A DNA stretch of 64,000 nt from MSPOR6 sp964652195 (GCA_964652195.1 CAZZBB010000012.1:62001-126000), one strand, 5' to 3'; positions 35,958-46,171 are shown, counted from the stretch's first letter. The notes: generated by a model from the sequence alone, not told the origin. Translations and numbers: made by a program.

Positions 35958-37334
35958 CTATTTTCTTTGATACGCGTTATGTTGTCGACGACGTTTATTG
36001 ACAGAATGTTCACCGGTTTGTTTTGATATGAGTTCGTAAAGAACAGCTTGTTTACCTTCTTTTTTCCGTAGGATACGTCCTAAACGCTGCACATGTTCTC
36101 TGACACTCCCACTTCCAGAAACGATAATTGCAACATTCGCTTCTGGGACATCAACCCCTTCATTCAACGCTTTTGAAGTGACTAAGATAGAATAGCTTCC
36201 ATCACGGAATCCATTTAAAAAGGATGCTCGTTCTTTCTGTTTTGTCTGATGTGTTAGGACAGGTAAAAAGAATCGAGTCCCAATGTCGTAAGCAGTATCG
36301 TTATCTTGTGTAAAGATGATAATCCTATCTCCACGATGTCTCTGAATTAGTTTCCACACCCATTCCTGTTTTGCTTTTGATGCAAAACTAAGTTGTTTTT
36401 GTGTTAGATACGCTTTGAATGCAGCACGTCCTTCATCAGATTGAGAGGATTTCCACAGAAAATTCTTCCATCCACTTGATGTTCCCATATTGATATTTGA
36501 TTTCCTAAGAAAGTCTAAATATGTTTTTCGTGCATCAAGATATTGTATCCGTTCTGTGTCTTCCATATCTATAGCCATAGTCACAACACGATAAGGGGCA
36601 AGTGTGTCTCCAGATAGATCCTGTACCTTTGCTTCATAACAACATTCACCGACAAGTTCATAGAGCCTATTCTCCTTGCCATCCACACGATCAGGTGTTG
36701 CCGATAAACCTAAACGAAAAGGCGCAATACTGCTAATAGCTGCATACTGATACTGATCGCCTGGAAGATGATGGCATTCATCGTAGATAGCAAAACCGAA
36801 CCGATTGCCGTAGTGTGGGGCATGCATTACCGCAGATTGATATGTTGTAACAGTTAGATCACTCAATTCGTGATGTCCACCCCCATATAAGCCAACTTCT
36901 TGGCCAAAATGTTCTTTTAGTACATCATACCACTGATGCATTAGATCTATAGTTGGGACATGGACAAGTGCAGGTCGTTGCGTATCTTCAATCAGAAGAA
37001 TAGCAATGAAGGTTTTACCCGCACCTGTAGGAAGACTAATAACTCCACGTTTGTTGTTAGCATGCCAAGCATCAATGGCTTCAGACTGGTACGGATACGG
37101 AGTTAAGGATTTCTGACTTTGGAATGTCTGGACAGTGAATTGACGGGCAGAATCATTATATGGGAAGTTATGAGCACGAAGATGGGTAACTATATGACGA
37201 TAACGGTATGCAGGGGCACGGTATGTTAGAGTGCGTTCGTCCCAACGGATATCTGGTAACTGTGCATGGATTTCCTCTGGGACGTTTTGTAGGATAAGGG
37301 TGCCTTTATCAAAGTCAATTGTTATCTGTTCCAT
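35958..37334 (-). CDS. XPB-like DNA helicase (458 aa)
   Basis: A superfamily 2 helicase with an N-terminal damage-recognition-like domain (WDERTLTYRAPAYRY), Walker A LPTGAGKTFIAILL, the box DECHH (YDECHHLPG), SATPDR and the C-terminal motifs LVTSKALNEGVDVP and QRLGRILRKKEGK. This is the compact archaeal/bacterial XPB layout. The ATG at 37334 (MEQITIDFDKGTL) is preferred to the upstream start at 37373. It precedes the Bax1-like nuclease gene by 15 bases. XPB melts DNA around damage for its partner nuclease. Confidence 0.9.
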   Translation of the reverse strand: MEQITIDFDKGTLILQNVPEEIHAQLPDIRWDERTLTYRAPAYRYRHIVTHLRAHNFPYNDSARQFTVQTFQSQKSLTPYPYQSEAIDAWHANNKRGVISLPTGAGKTFIAILLIEDTQRPALVHVPTIDLMHQWYDVLKEHFGQEVGLYGGGHHELSDLTVTTYQSAVMHAPHYGNRFGFAIYDECHHLPGDQYQYAAISSIAPFRLGLSATPDRVDGKENRLYELVGECCYEAKVQDLSGDTLAPYRVVTMAIDMEDTERIQYLDARKTYLDFLRKSNINMGTSSGWKNFLWKSSQSDEGRAAFKAYLTQKQLSFASKAKQEWVWKLIQRHRGDRIIIFTQDNDTAYDIGTRFFLPVLTHQTKQKERASFLNGFRDGSYSILVTSKALNEGVDVPEANVAIIVSGSGSVREHVQRLGRILRKKEGKQAVLYELISKQTGEHSVNKRRRQHNAYQRK

Positions 37335-37564
37335 AAGGCTGTATGCAAGAATGTCGTTTATAAACTGGTTCACATTTTATAGTATAACGTGAAATCGAAG
37401 TAAGAGAATTCAACTATTTTATCACTAAAATTAAATTCTCAACCCTTGGTAGGTTCGTTTTGTAACCATGGGAATGCAATCCATTTTCATATCACTTGCT
37501 TTCGATGGATTAGCGTGATAAGATTATGCTATCTTGTAGAATAAATAGAATGAGGTAATAACCA

Positions 37565-38530
37565 GTGCTGAAACTCATGATAATGCCACCACAGAATTCC
37601 CAATTACAAACTTGGGCAGAGACTATAAAAAAGGAAATACCCGAATATGTTATTCTCTACCCGAAAACAGATGATGAGGTTGATCTACATCTTCCTGATT
37701 CAGATGCAGTTTACGGTTGGGTATCTCCAGAAAAGTTGCCATTAGCGAAAAATATGCGATGGCTACAAAGCCCCGCTGCTGGACCAGATGCCGGTTTCTA
37801 TTATCCTGAATTGATTGAGCATCCTGTGGTTGTATGCAATCCACGCGGTATTTACAATGATCATATTGCACAACATATCCTCATGTTTGTACTTGCACTT
37901 GCACGGGGTTTACCTTCTTATCTGGACGCGCAGCGTGCTGGTATTTGGGATAGTAATGCCCGAAAAAGTGAATATATAGATCTTGCTGAAGCAACTGCTT
38001 TGATTGTCGGTGTGGGTGGCATCGGTCATGAAACTGCAAAATTATGTACCACATTTGGTATGAGAGTTATAGGAGTAGATCAGAGATGGGAATATACCAT
38101 ACCTGATATAGAAAAACATGAACCAGAAGAATTGGACACACTTTTACCTTTGGCTGACTTTGTAATAGTGACGACTCCTCACACACCAGAAACAGAGGGA
38201 ATGTGGAATAGAGATCGGTTTGAACTTATGAAAGAAACCGCGTATTTCATCAATATTGGACGTGGTAAAACGACGAAACTTGATGATCTTGTTGATGCCC
38301 TTGAAAATCGAATTATTGCTGGATGTGGATTAGATGTATTTGAAGTTGAACCTTTACCTGTCGACAGTCCATTATGGAGAATGTCTAATGTCTTGATAAC
38401 CCCTCATATTGCTGTTAAGGATGCGAAGCATATATCTGAACGCCATTTTGAAGTGTTTTTAGAAAATTCGCGTCTATTTGCTGAAGGGAAACCGTTAAAG
38501 AATGTAGTGGATAAAGCAATGTGGTATTAA
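37565..38530 (+). CDS. D-2-hydroxyacid dehydrogenase (321 aa)
   Basis: An NAD(P)-dependent reductase of 2-oxoacids. The Rossmann motif GVGGIGHETAKLCTTFGMRVIGVD lies near residue 157, followed by the catalytic set: Arg in NIGRGKT, Glu in DVFEVEPLP and His in ITPHIAVKD. The GTG at 37565 has GAGGT 8 bases upstream; an ATG at 37577 is possible. The substrate cannot be told. It is a single gene between divergent and convergent neighbours. Confidence 0.9.
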   Translation: MLKLMIMPPQNSQLQTWAETIKKEIPEYVILYPKTDDEVDLHLPDSDAVYGWVSPEKLPLAKNMRWLQSPAAGPDAGFYYPELIEHPVVVCNPRGIYNDHIAQHILMFVLALARGLPSYLDAQRAGIWDSNARKSEYIDLAEATALIVGVGGIGHETAKLCTTFGMRVIGVDQRWEYTIPDIEKHEPEELDTLLPLADFVIVTTPHTPETEGMWNRDRFELMKETAYFINIGRGKTTKLDDLVDALENRIIAGCGLDVFEVEPLPVDSPLWRMSNVLITPHIAVKDAKHISERHFEVFLENSRLFAEGKPLKNVVDKAMWY

Positions 38531-38594
38531 GTAATTGAGTTCAAGCAATTATCTATGAATTTGAAGAAAGTAGGTTTTGTTGCAATCGAAATAC

Positions 38595-40013
38595 TCAACC
38601 TAAGGTCGCTGTTTTCAATATAATTCTATCCTCTGTCCAATTATCACGATACCAAGTACATGCTTCAAAGGTATCATTGAGAGATTCCATTCTCTGTTTT
38701 AACATCTCACGAAGTTCATTTCGGATAGCTGCTGCAGAAGGTTCATCAATCAGATTTATCGTCTGATACGGATCTGATAAATTATTAAACAGTTTTTCGC
38801 ATCCATCGGGACGATGAATTGCGTATGTATGTTGTTTTGTCCGTAATGCTCGCCACTCATGACCGTCATCCCATTTTGCTGTACATCCCATCCCTTGCAT
38901 GAACGCTGCATCTGGTTCATCAAATGACTGATTAAATGTAGCTGGACTCAGGTCTGTACCTTCAACATCTTCTGGAATTGGTAGATCCATCATAGACAGA
39001 AGTGTAGGCATAATATCCGGAGTATTGAGACATACATTAGTGGTAAGTCCATTAGATATCTGATTATCCCACCGAATTAGAAATGGTATACGCACTGACT
39101 CCTCATAAAAGATGTTCTTTGCTTTACGCCCTTGGGCACCAAACATTTCGCCATGATCAGAGGTAAAGACAAAGATTGTGTCATCGTTGAGTCCGAGATT
39201 TTCAACTGCCTTCACTAACCTACCGATATTCCAATCAAGATTGGTGGTCATTGCATAATACACTCGCATCCATTCAGGTATCTTAGTACGTTCAGCATCG
39301 GACATCATTGCCCAGGTATCACCATACGGATCGTTTTCAGCCCTATAATTGGGTGGTAACGAAAACTCAACATCACGGAACATATCATAATATTCAGGAG
39401 GCACATTGTTTTCATTCCAGGGATCGTGTGGGGTGCCGATAGATAGGAAGAGAGCAAAAGGGTCGGCATCTTTTGAAGCACGTTCAAGGTATTCGATTGC
39501 TAAATCCGTCTGTCCATCAGGTTCATACCCTTGAATTGTAATCTTCTCTGGACTATCTGTATGATAATATGTGTCAAAATATGTATGATGAAAATTATAT
39601 GCCGACCATTCCCCATCAAAACCGAGTCTGTGGGGACCAGGAGGGATATAGGAATTTTGAGAGTTATGATGTTTACCCAATTGATTTGCCCATAGATGCC
39701 ATTTACCGATATAGCTTGTCTGATATCCGTTACGATGTAGAACATGTCCGAAACAGTCATGATTGGGGTTCATACGGAGTTCATTAATCGCCATACCTGT
39801 GCTACTGGCATATTTACCTGTGAAAAGGGATGCACGGTAAGGCGCACACATCGGACTACCCGACACAGCATTGTAGAAGTTTACTCCTTTGGTAGCAAGA
39901 TGATCAATATTAGGTGTTAGAGCATTATTATCTCCAGCATAACCGCAGGATTGATAACGGAGTTGGTCAGCAAAGACATATATAAGATTTGGATGATTGT
40001 TAGATAAGGACAT
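38595..40013 (-). CDS. Type I sulfatase (472 aa)
   Basis: The formylglycine motif is MCAPYRASLFTGK (C-x-P-x-R with Cys near residue 56), and the calcium site is built from VFADQLRY and FTSDHGEMFG. It hydrolyses sulfate esters, probably of polysaccharides. There is no signal peptide at MSLSNNHPNLIYV, so it may be cytoplasmic or use another start. Pro follows the Cys by one residue with Tyr instead of Ser (CxPYR rather than CxPSR), a tolerated variant. The Cys must be oxidised by a formylglycine-generating enzyme, and the FGE-fold protein at 12619-13761 is a poor candidate. Confidence 0.9.
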   Translation of the reverse strand: MSLSNNHPNLIYVFADQLRYQSCGYAGDNNALTPNIDHLATKGVNFYNAVSGSPMCAPYRASLFTGKYASSTGMAINELRMNPNHDCFGHVLHRNGYQTSYIGKWHLWANQLGKHHNSQNSYIPPGPHRLGFDGEWSAYNFHHTYFDTYYHTDSPEKITIQGYEPDGQTDLAIEYLERASKDADPFALFLSIGTPHDPWNENNVPPEYYDMFRDVEFSLPPNYRAENDPYGDTWAMMSDAERTKIPEWMRVYYAMTTNLDWNIGRLVKAVENLGLNDDTIFVFTSDHGEMFGAQGRKAKNIFYEESVRIPFLIRWDNQISNGLTTNVCLNTPDIMPTLLSMMDLPIPEDVEGTDLSPATFNQSFDEPDAAFMQGMGCTAKWDDGHEWRALRTKQHTYAIHRPDGCEKLFNNLSDPYQTINLIDEPSAAAIRNELREMLKQRMESLNDTFEACTWYRDNWTEDRIILKTATLG

Positions 40014-40348
40014 ATTACTTCTTTCTTGTACGTATTTTATGACATTATTCTAACAGATTTCTATATTATCGTCTTTGTTAATCTACTTGACACGGATATT
40101 TACAGACAATCCATCTGGTGAAGATATGTCATTTTGACAGGATCAGTGTATCCTCTTTTAGCATTTTCCGTAACAGATATAAGATACATCTTACTCAAAA
40201 TCTGACACCTTGTCTACCTATTTTGTACACCCATGAATCGAAACTGAACAGGTTTCTATACAATACATTTTAGTTGCAATTTGTGGTTAGATATGTTATT
40301 ATTGTATATGGTTAAGTCTGAATGCCTTGCTTGTAGGAGGACAGGCGA
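40014..40348. other. Intergenic region before the HNH gene
   Basis: 335 bases lie between the divergent sulfatase and HNH genes. A likely promoter for the HNH gene is at 40274-40302 and a TAGGAGG ribosome site lies just before its GTG. No other structure was found. Confidence 0.5.
40274..40302 (+). promoter_or_regulatory. Likely sigma-70 promoter of the HNH gene
   Basis: TTGCAA at 40274-40279 and TATTAT at 40297-40302 are spaced 17 bases apart. Transcription would begin near 40309, about 40 bases before the GTG start at 40349. Confidence 0.5.
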
Positions 40349-40861
40349 GTGGAAGTAACCGTTCTGGTACTAAATGCCAGTTATGAAGCAATTAATGTTT
40401 GCAATCTCAGACGTGCCTTGAAGATGGTTTTTAAAGGAACTGCTCAAACTGAGGAAGTGTCTGATTCAGAGATACACTCACCATCAGCTGTTGTTAAAGT
40501 CCCGCATGTAATTCGGTTGGTAAACTATGTACATGTTCCGCGAAGTGTAGTGAAGTTTTCTCGTAAAAACGTACTCGCAAGGGACCAGCACATATGTCAG
40601 TATTGCAATAAGGAATATTCAGGGTCTATGTTAACACTTGACCATGTTATTCCTCTTTCAAAGGGTGGAAAAACTACCTGGGAAAATGTTGTGACTGCCT
40701 GTAAACGATGCAATAATAGAAAAGGTAATCAGATGCTTCATGAAACACAATTCAAGCTGAGACGCATACCGAAAACTCCTTCAATTCTAACGTACTTGCA
40801 GCTTAATCGACATTTTCGTGGCTACCATCCATCATGGAAAAAGTATCTCTATATTAACTAA
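40349..40861 (+). CDS. HNH endonuclease (170 aa)
   Basis: The C-terminal two-thirds contain an HNH nuclease: RDQHICQYCNKEY, LTLDHVIPLSKGG, WENVVTACKRCNNRKGNQ, with paired CxxC zinc ligands and catalytic DH. The N-terminus (VTVLVLNASYEAINVCNLRRALKMVFKGTAQ) matches the widespread short HNH family found beside housekeeping genes. GTG start with TAGGAGG 8 bases upstream. Its substrate and role are unknown. It lies directly upstream of rnpA, where rpmH is often found. Confidence 0.88.
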   Translation: MEVTVLVLNASYEAINVCNLRRALKMVFKGTAQTEEVSDSEIHSPSAVVKVPHVIRLVNYVHVPRSVVKFSRKNVLARDQHICQYCNKEYSGSMLTLDHVIPLSKGGKTTWENVVTACKRCNNRKGNQMLHETQFKLRRIPKTPSILTYLQLNRHFRGYHPSWKKYLYIN

Positions 40862-40968
40862 ATTGCATCCCATATATCCTCTGTATCTATTGTCTGTGAG
40901 TAATGACAAGTCCGATAAAATATTGTGCAGATGAAAGGGTGGTATAAAATCTGAATTAGCCTAACAGT

Positions 40969-41316
40969 ATGCCTTACCAAGCACATCCAGATAGGTTGAA
41001 AAAACATTGGGAATTCCAGAGAGTCTATAAATCCGGTAAAAAATACTGGGATACATATTTTGTTATATATATATATACTACCCAGTTATGTCAAGCGCGT
41101 TTGGGAATTACTGTTAGTAAAAAAGTTGGAAAAAGTGTCCAGAGGAATAGAGTTAAAAGGCTAATTCGTGAGGTGTTCAGTTTATTAAGATCTGATCTAC
41201 TTCCAAGCTATGATATTGTTGTTGTAGGTAGACAAGCAGCGTGTGAACTTACTGCATCGCAGGTAGAAGAAAGTCTCTATAAACTATTCCGTAAGGCTAA
41301 GATATTAGTTGCTTAA
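40969..41316 (+). CDS. rnpA: Ribonuclease P protein component
   Basis: RnpA supports RNase P RNA in cutting tRNA leaders. The 115-residue protein has LGITVSKKVGKSVQRNRVKRLIREVF, the RNA-binding RNR motif, in the middle. It begins the conserved rnpA-yidD-yidC-jag-mnmE block. The usual rpmH gene is absent from the 107 bases upstream. Confidence 0.93.
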   Translation: MPYQAHPDRLKKHWEFQRVYKSGKKYWDTYFVIYIYTTQLCQARLGITVSKKVGKSVQRNRVKRLIREVFSLLRSDLLPSYDIVVVGRQAACELTASQVEESLYKLFRKAKILVA

Positions 41317-41453
41317 GTAAAAAGTTATATGTCTTACCAAATACTTACCGACTATTTGTAGTCAAAACTTACTCCCTACATTAATAGGTAAGTCGGATTT
41401 AATGACTTGCTTAAACCTAACCCCAACATACATTTGAATACTATTTATGTAAT

Positions 41454-41663
41454 ATGAAGCGATTATTTCTGTACGCAATCCGCGGTTATCGCCGTTTTAT
41501 TTCCCCACTACTACCTCCAACATGTCGTTTCCATCCGACTTGTTCACATTATGCACAACAAGCTTTTGAAAAATATGGAACATTAAAGGGTATATGGTTA
41601 ACCGTAAGACGGTTGGTAAAATGCCATCCTTATCATCCTGGGGGTTTTGACCCACTTAAATAG
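41454..41663 (+). CDS. yidD: YidD membrane insertion factor (69 aa)
   Basis: The small family hallmark is complete: YRRFISPLLPPTCRFHPTCSHYAQQAFEKYG and KCHPYHPGGFDPL. YidD sits at the inner membrane and aids YidC-dependent insertion. It lies between rnpA and yidC as in most bacteria. Confidence 0.93.
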   Translation: MKRLFLYAIRGYRRFISPLLPPTCRFHPTCSHYAQQAFEKYGTLKGIWLTVRRLVKCHPYHPGGFDPLK

Positions 41664-41747
41664 TTAATAATACAGACACTATTAATGAATCATAGTGTAT
41701 GAATAGAAGAATGACACTATAGATAATTGAGGAGCACCTAATAGTAA

Positions 41748-43580
41748 ATGGGATCACGTTATATTCTCGCACTCGTTCTAATGGTTGTTGTAATGATTGC
41801 CTGGAGTCTAATATTTGGTAATCGCTTTACCCCTGAACAGAACGAATCCGAATTAAGCGAACAGACTCCGTCAAACGGTACACCTGATGTACAACCAGGA
41901 GAGATAGAAAATGGCATAAGTAGTACTGAAGATACCTTTGTATCACAGGAAAAACCTGATGATCCGACTGTTCATATCCAAACAAATACATACGATATTA
42001 TATTCAACGAAAAACTTGCAATAGCAAAAAAATGGGATTTAATAGAAAAGAATGAAAATGGAGAATTACGATTTCCTGACAGATCAACCACAACCAAGAA
42101 TCTTGCTCTGAACCTAATTCCTGAAAACGCTTTAGACTGTCTGGCAATCCGTTTTGGAAATCCAATTCTTCAGGATGATTTACAACGGGCAAAGTGGGAA
42201 GCCGATAAGAATGACATACAACTTCAAAAAATGGAAGGACCACAAACCCTTACCTTCACGACTATAATTGGCAAACAACTAAAAGTTGAAAAGATATTCA
42301 AATTTTATCCGAATGGTTATATAGTTGATTTGATGTTAAGATTCGAGAACGTCACTGCTGATTCTCAAACAATACAAATCGGTTCAAATACACCAGGTAA
42401 TGGGTATGAGCTTCGATGGGGACGAGGAATTAACGCGGATCTACTTGTTCACGAAAAAAAGGCAGGCAAACCGGGTAGACGTAGTACCAGAGAAGGTGCA
42501 AAGACATATATTGGAACCGGAAAACCTACGCATGAATTAAAACCAGAAGTGGCATCAGCAACTGTACTCTGGGCTGGTCTGAATAGTCAATACTTTAGTG
42601 CACTAATGATTCCAGAGCCAGAACTATATGCAACTTATAGACTTGACTCCTTAATAACAAATCAAACACCTGATCCCCTTGTTGCTGCACCGGACCAAAC
42701 TGCTGTCCTGAATATACCAATCTCCTTACTTCAAGCCAATCAGACTTCATCCCATGCATTTCGTCTGTATGTCGGACCAAATGATGACACTCTCCTGAAA
42801 CAAATTACAGCACCCAATGATTCAGAAACACCAATTAATTTATCTAAAGTAATAAGTTTTGGATTTTTTGGTCCCTTATCATGGGGAATGCTCTGGTTTG
42901 TAAGGTACTTATATAAGATCTTTGGAAACTATGGCGTGGCAATAATCTTATTAACTGCTTTAGTGAAGATTGTTTCTTTTCCACTTACACGGAAAGCACA
43001 TGTTTCCATGAAGAAAATGCAGGACCTACAACCTCAATTAACCGAATTACGTGAGAAATTTCGTGATGATCCTCAAAAACTAAACAGAGCCACAATGCGT
43101 ATCTATAAAGAAAATGGAGTGAATCCATTAGGAGGTTGTATTCCATGGTTACCACAAATCCCAATCTTTTGGGCTCTCTTCTCATTATTGGGAAGTGCTG
43201 TCGAATTCCGTGGTGCTCCTTTCCTTTTCTGGATTGATGATCTTTCTGCTCCAGATGTTCTGATAAGACTACCTTTTACAATACCCTTAATATTTTTAGA
43301 AATAGACGCCATTCGATTTTTACCTATATTAAATGGACTAACAACATGGCTTCAACAGAAATTCGTAGGCGGTATGTCAGCAACACCTGCTACCAGTAAT
43401 ACTCAAGCAAAAATCATGCAATTTATGCCTCTTATTTTCGTATTTCTTTTTTATAACTGGGCTTCTGGATTTGTGTTATACTGGTTGTGTAATAATGTAT
43501 TTACAGTTGCTCAACAGCAGATACAAACCAGATATTTCCATGATGGTGAATCCAAAAATGATGTGAAACCATCAAAATGA
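41748..43580 (+). CDS. yidC: Membrane protein insertase YidC (610 aa)
   Basis: The Gram-negative YidC layout is present: a first transmembrane helix (RYILALVLMVVVMIAWSLIF), a large periplasmic beta domain (about residues 60-340), then the insertase core with SWGMLWFVRYLYKIFGNYGVAIILLT, TRKAHVSMKKMQDLQP, NPLGGCIPWLPQIPIFWALF and a last helix near residue 580. It inserts inner-membrane proteins with or without SecYEG. Presence of the periplasmic domain supports a diderm envelope. The gene ends with TGA, showing that TGA is a stop in this organism. Confidence 0.96.
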   Translation: MGSRYILALVLMVVVMIAWSLIFGNRFTPEQNESELSEQTPSNGTPDVQPGEIENGISSTEDTFVSQEKPDDPTVHIQTNTYDIIFNEKLAIAKKWDLIEKNENGELRFPDRSTTTKNLALNLIPENALDCLAIRFGNPILQDDLQRAKWEADKNDIQLQKMEGPQTLTFTTIIGKQLKVEKIFKFYPNGYIVDLMLRFENVTADSQTIQIGSNTPGNGYELRWGRGINADLLVHEKKAGKPGRRSTREGAKTYIGTGKPTHELKPEVASATVLWAGLNSQYFSALMIPEPELYATYRLDSLITNQTPDPLVAAPDQTAVLNIPISLLQANQTSSHAFRLYVGPNDDTLLKQITAPNDSETPINLSKVISFGFFGPLSWGMLWFVRYLYKIFGNYGVAIILLTALVKIVSFPLTRKAHVSMKKMQDLQPQLTELREKFRDDPQKLNRATMRIYKENGVNPLGGCIPWLPQIPIFWALFSLLGSAVEFRGAPFLFWIDDLSAPDVLIRLPFTIPLIFLEIDAIRFLPILNGLTTWLQQKFVGGMSATPATSNTQAKIMQFMPLIFVFLFYNWASGFVLYWLCNNVFTVAQQQIQTRYFHDGESKNDVKPSK

Positions 43581-43690
43581 TTACTTGCTGAGTTTGCGTT
43601 TCAAGAGAATAGGTTAACCTTCGACCGTTCATGTTGAGGAATTTGAGACTTGAATATCTGATTCTTCAACACACTAAGGAATACAACAAT

Positions 43691-44317
43691 ATGCAAAATT
43701 TCATTGAAACTGAAGCTGAAACTGTAGAAGAAGCAATTGATCTCGCACTATCAGAACTACAAGTTACGCGTGAAGACGTAAACATCATCATATTAAATGA
43801 ACCGACGAAAGGTATACTGAGTTTCGGTGCAAAGCCAGCGAAAATTCGAGCTGCTCTTAAGGATAATACAAGTTTTTCTCCTGAATCTATCCTGAAAGAA
43901 ATACTAACTCGAATCGGAATTGATGGTGAAGTCGAATCTTCACAGGTTGATGGGAGTCAACATCTAAACATGATTACTGATTCTCCCGCCCTACTAATTG
44001 GTAAGCATGGACAGACACTTGACTCTATTGAACGTATTCTCAATTGTATTGTAAATAAGAATGCACTCGTAAAGAAAAAGATATTTGTTGACACAGAAGG
44101 ATACAGAGAACGACGGGAGGAATCACTATCTGAACTTGCACATCAAATAGCAAGTAAAGTAAAGCGAACTCGTCAGGATGCTGTGATGTCACCTATGTCT
44201 GCTAAAGATAGACGCATAATACATCTTGCCCTACAATCTGATGATACTGTTTCCACTTTTAGTCAAGGCGAAGGTGATTTCCGTCGCGTTGTAGTTACAA
44301 TACAAAACGAGAATTGA
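43691..44317 (+). CDS. jag: Jag/SpoIIIJ-associated RNA-binding protein (208 aa)
   Basis: Three domains are in order: Jag-N (FIETEAETVEEAIDLALSELQV), a KH fold (about residues 65-140, with ALLIGKHGQTLDSIERILN) and a C-terminal R3H domain (MSPMSAKDRRIIHLAL). KhpB/Jag proteins bind RNA and influence cell shape. The ATG at 43691 matches the family start; an in-frame ATG at 43631 adds 20 residues. Position after yidC is conserved. The gene ends with TGA. Confidence 0.93.
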   Translation: MQNFIETEAETVEEAIDLALSELQVTREDVNIIILNEPTKGILSFGAKPAKIRAALKDNTSFSPESILKEILTRIGIDGEVESSQVDGSQHLNMITDSPALLIGKHGQTLDSIERILNCIVNKNALVKKKIFVDTEGYRERREESLSELAHQIASKVKRTRQDAVMSPMSAKDRRIIHLALQSDDTVSTFSQGEGDFRRVVVTIQNEN

Positions 44318-44374
44318 TCCTGAATACTGTTCCATTTTATGGTAATATTGTTTCTTATAGAACAGGATTAAAAT

Positions 44375-45763
44375 ATGAACATTGACGATACCATCGCTGC
44401 CATAGCAACACCGAAAGGGGAGGGTGGCATCGGTATTGTACGTGTAAGTGGTCCACTTGCCCTTCCTATTGCATGTGAACTATTTCGTCCATCTCGTAAA
44501 GTCCACACCGAACAACTTCCTTCTCATTCACTTACACACGGATATATCGTTGATAGGTCAACATCAGAAGATATTATTGATGAAGTACTACTCGGTATAA
44601 TGCGTGCCCCCCAAACCTATACAACTGAAGATATTGTTGAATTTAATTGCCACGGCGGTGTAGTGACGTTGTCCACTGTCTTGGATTTAGTTATAAAAGC
44701 CGGTGCAAGAACGGCTGAACCGGGAGAATTCACAAAAAGGGCATTCTTAAATGGTAGGTTAGACCTTGCACAAGCGGAAGCAGTCGCGGAACTTATCAGT
44801 TCAAAAACAGATTTAAGTCGTAAGATTGCGATTAAAGCTCTTGAGGGTAAACTATCGGAGAGCGTAAACATGCTTAGTGATAGAGTTTCGTCCCTCCTTG
44901 CTGAAATTGAGGCATCAATTGATTTTCCAGAAGAGGACTTGGATTTCATGAAGATTGAGACGCAATTGATCAATGCCCGTAATATTAAGACTGATATGGA
45001 AGACTTACTCAAATCTGCTTCAGAAGGTCGTATTATCAAAGAGGGGATTGATGTTGCAATTTTGGGGAAACCAAATGTTGGTAAATCCAGCCTTTTTAAT
45101 GTCCTTATTAACACAGCACGTGCAATTGTTACGGATATACCGGGAACAACACGCGATACAATTGATGAATTGATTAATATAGCAGGCATCCCGATTAATC
45201 TTGTGGATACAGCAGGAATTCGACATACAGATGATCCTGTTGAAAAAGAGGGTGTTCAAAGAAGTAGAGATATCAGTACTAAAGCAGAATTTCTACTTGT
45301 AATGTTTGATGCTTCTGAATCCTTAAATGATGACGATATTCATCTATTACAGATAGCTAATTCACATTCTGCTATTCTAATCTTGAATAAGACGGATCTA
45401 AATAACGTAATCAAACCTGAAGATTTAATTAATCACTGTCCCGATAGAAAGGTGGTCCAAACTGCTATTATTCAAGAAAAAGGAGTTGAACAGCTGAAAA
45501 CTGCTATACAAGAAGAATTACTTGGTAAAGATTTCACTTTTGGTGAATCCTCCATAGTTAGCAATTCCCGTCATCAAGAGGCGTTACGTCATGCAAAAAC
45601 TGCTATTGATAATGTTATAGAGAGTTTAGAAGGTGAGATGCCACCGGACCTCGTTTCCGTTGACCTGCGTATATGTCTTGATGCCATAGGTGATATTGTT
45701 GGGAAAACGACTACTGAAGACATCCTGGATCGTATTTTCTCACAATTCTGTGTTGGAAAGTAG
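44375..45763 (+). CDS. mnmE: tRNA modification GTPase MnmE
   Basis: MnmE, with MnmG, adds the carboxymethylaminomethyl group to wobble U34. The N-terminal tetrahydrofolate domain (IAAIATPKGEGGIGIVRVSGP), the central helices, the inserted G domain (GKPNVGKSSLFN, DTAGIRHT, NKTD) and the C-terminal FCVGK with its essential Cys are all present. It is 462 residues, a normal length. The mnmG gene that often follows is not here; the next gene is the selenoprotein candidate 400 bases on. Confidence 0.95.
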   Translation: MNIDDTIAAIATPKGEGGIGIVRVSGPLALPIACELFRPSRKVHTEQLPSHSLTHGYIVDRSTSEDIIDEVLLGIMRAPQTYTTEDIVEFNCHGGVVTLSTVLDLVIKAGARTAEPGEFTKRAFLNGRLDLAQAEAVAELISSKTDLSRKIAIKALEGKLSESVNMLSDRVSSLLAEIEASIDFPEEDLDFMKIETQLINARNIKTDMEDLLKSASEGRIIKEGIDVAILGKPNVGKSSLFNVLINTARAIVTDIPGTTRDTIDELINIAGIPINLVDTAGIRHTDDPVEKEGVQRSRDISTKAEFLLVMFDASESLNDDDIHLLQIANSHSAILILNKTDLNNVIKPEDLINHCPDRKVVQTAIIQEKGVEQLKTAIQEELLGKDFTFGESSIVSNSRHQEALRHAKTAIDNVIESLEGEMPPDLVSVDLRICLDAIGDIVGKTTTEDILDRIFSQFCVGK

Positions 45764-46171
45764 AAGTAGAATTCTATATTTACTAAGAGATTAAATCTCT
45801 AATACACAAACCGTTATGAATCCCAGGTAGATTCCGTGGGAACTATATTTACGATTCTGGGTGCATGTATAAACAGATATTACATATTTTGTTGGTTTGT
45901 CTATAGTAAACAATTGTTTTATTTTGGAGTTATACTCTTATATTTTATATATGCTGTAGAGTCCTGAATCTGAGGATCATTTCTCAAGTAATGACTTCTA
46001 AAGAGCAATTTCAAAATACTCAAACATTGGTATTACAAGTGTTTTATTGGACAGTTCAAGTCAGAATATGGTAATATATAACACTCGTTGAAATAGTGTG
46101 ATTTCGAATGATTGATATTGTTTAACCAGCTGTCGAGAATTTCCTTGACAGTTTAGTAAAGGAGAGAATTA
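45764..46171. other. Intergenic region before the selenoprotein candidate
   Basis: 408 AT-rich bases without a gene. A short palindrome (agagattaaatctct, 45786-45800) follows mnmE. Just before the next gene a weak hairpin (ctgtcga near 46130 against ttgacag near 46145) sits beside the ribosome site AAAGGAG, whose exposure it might affect. Confidence 0.45.

Noticed and set aside
44617..45189. 190-residue ORF on the minus strand
   Set aside because: It is a shadow of mnmE, which is intact over this interval.
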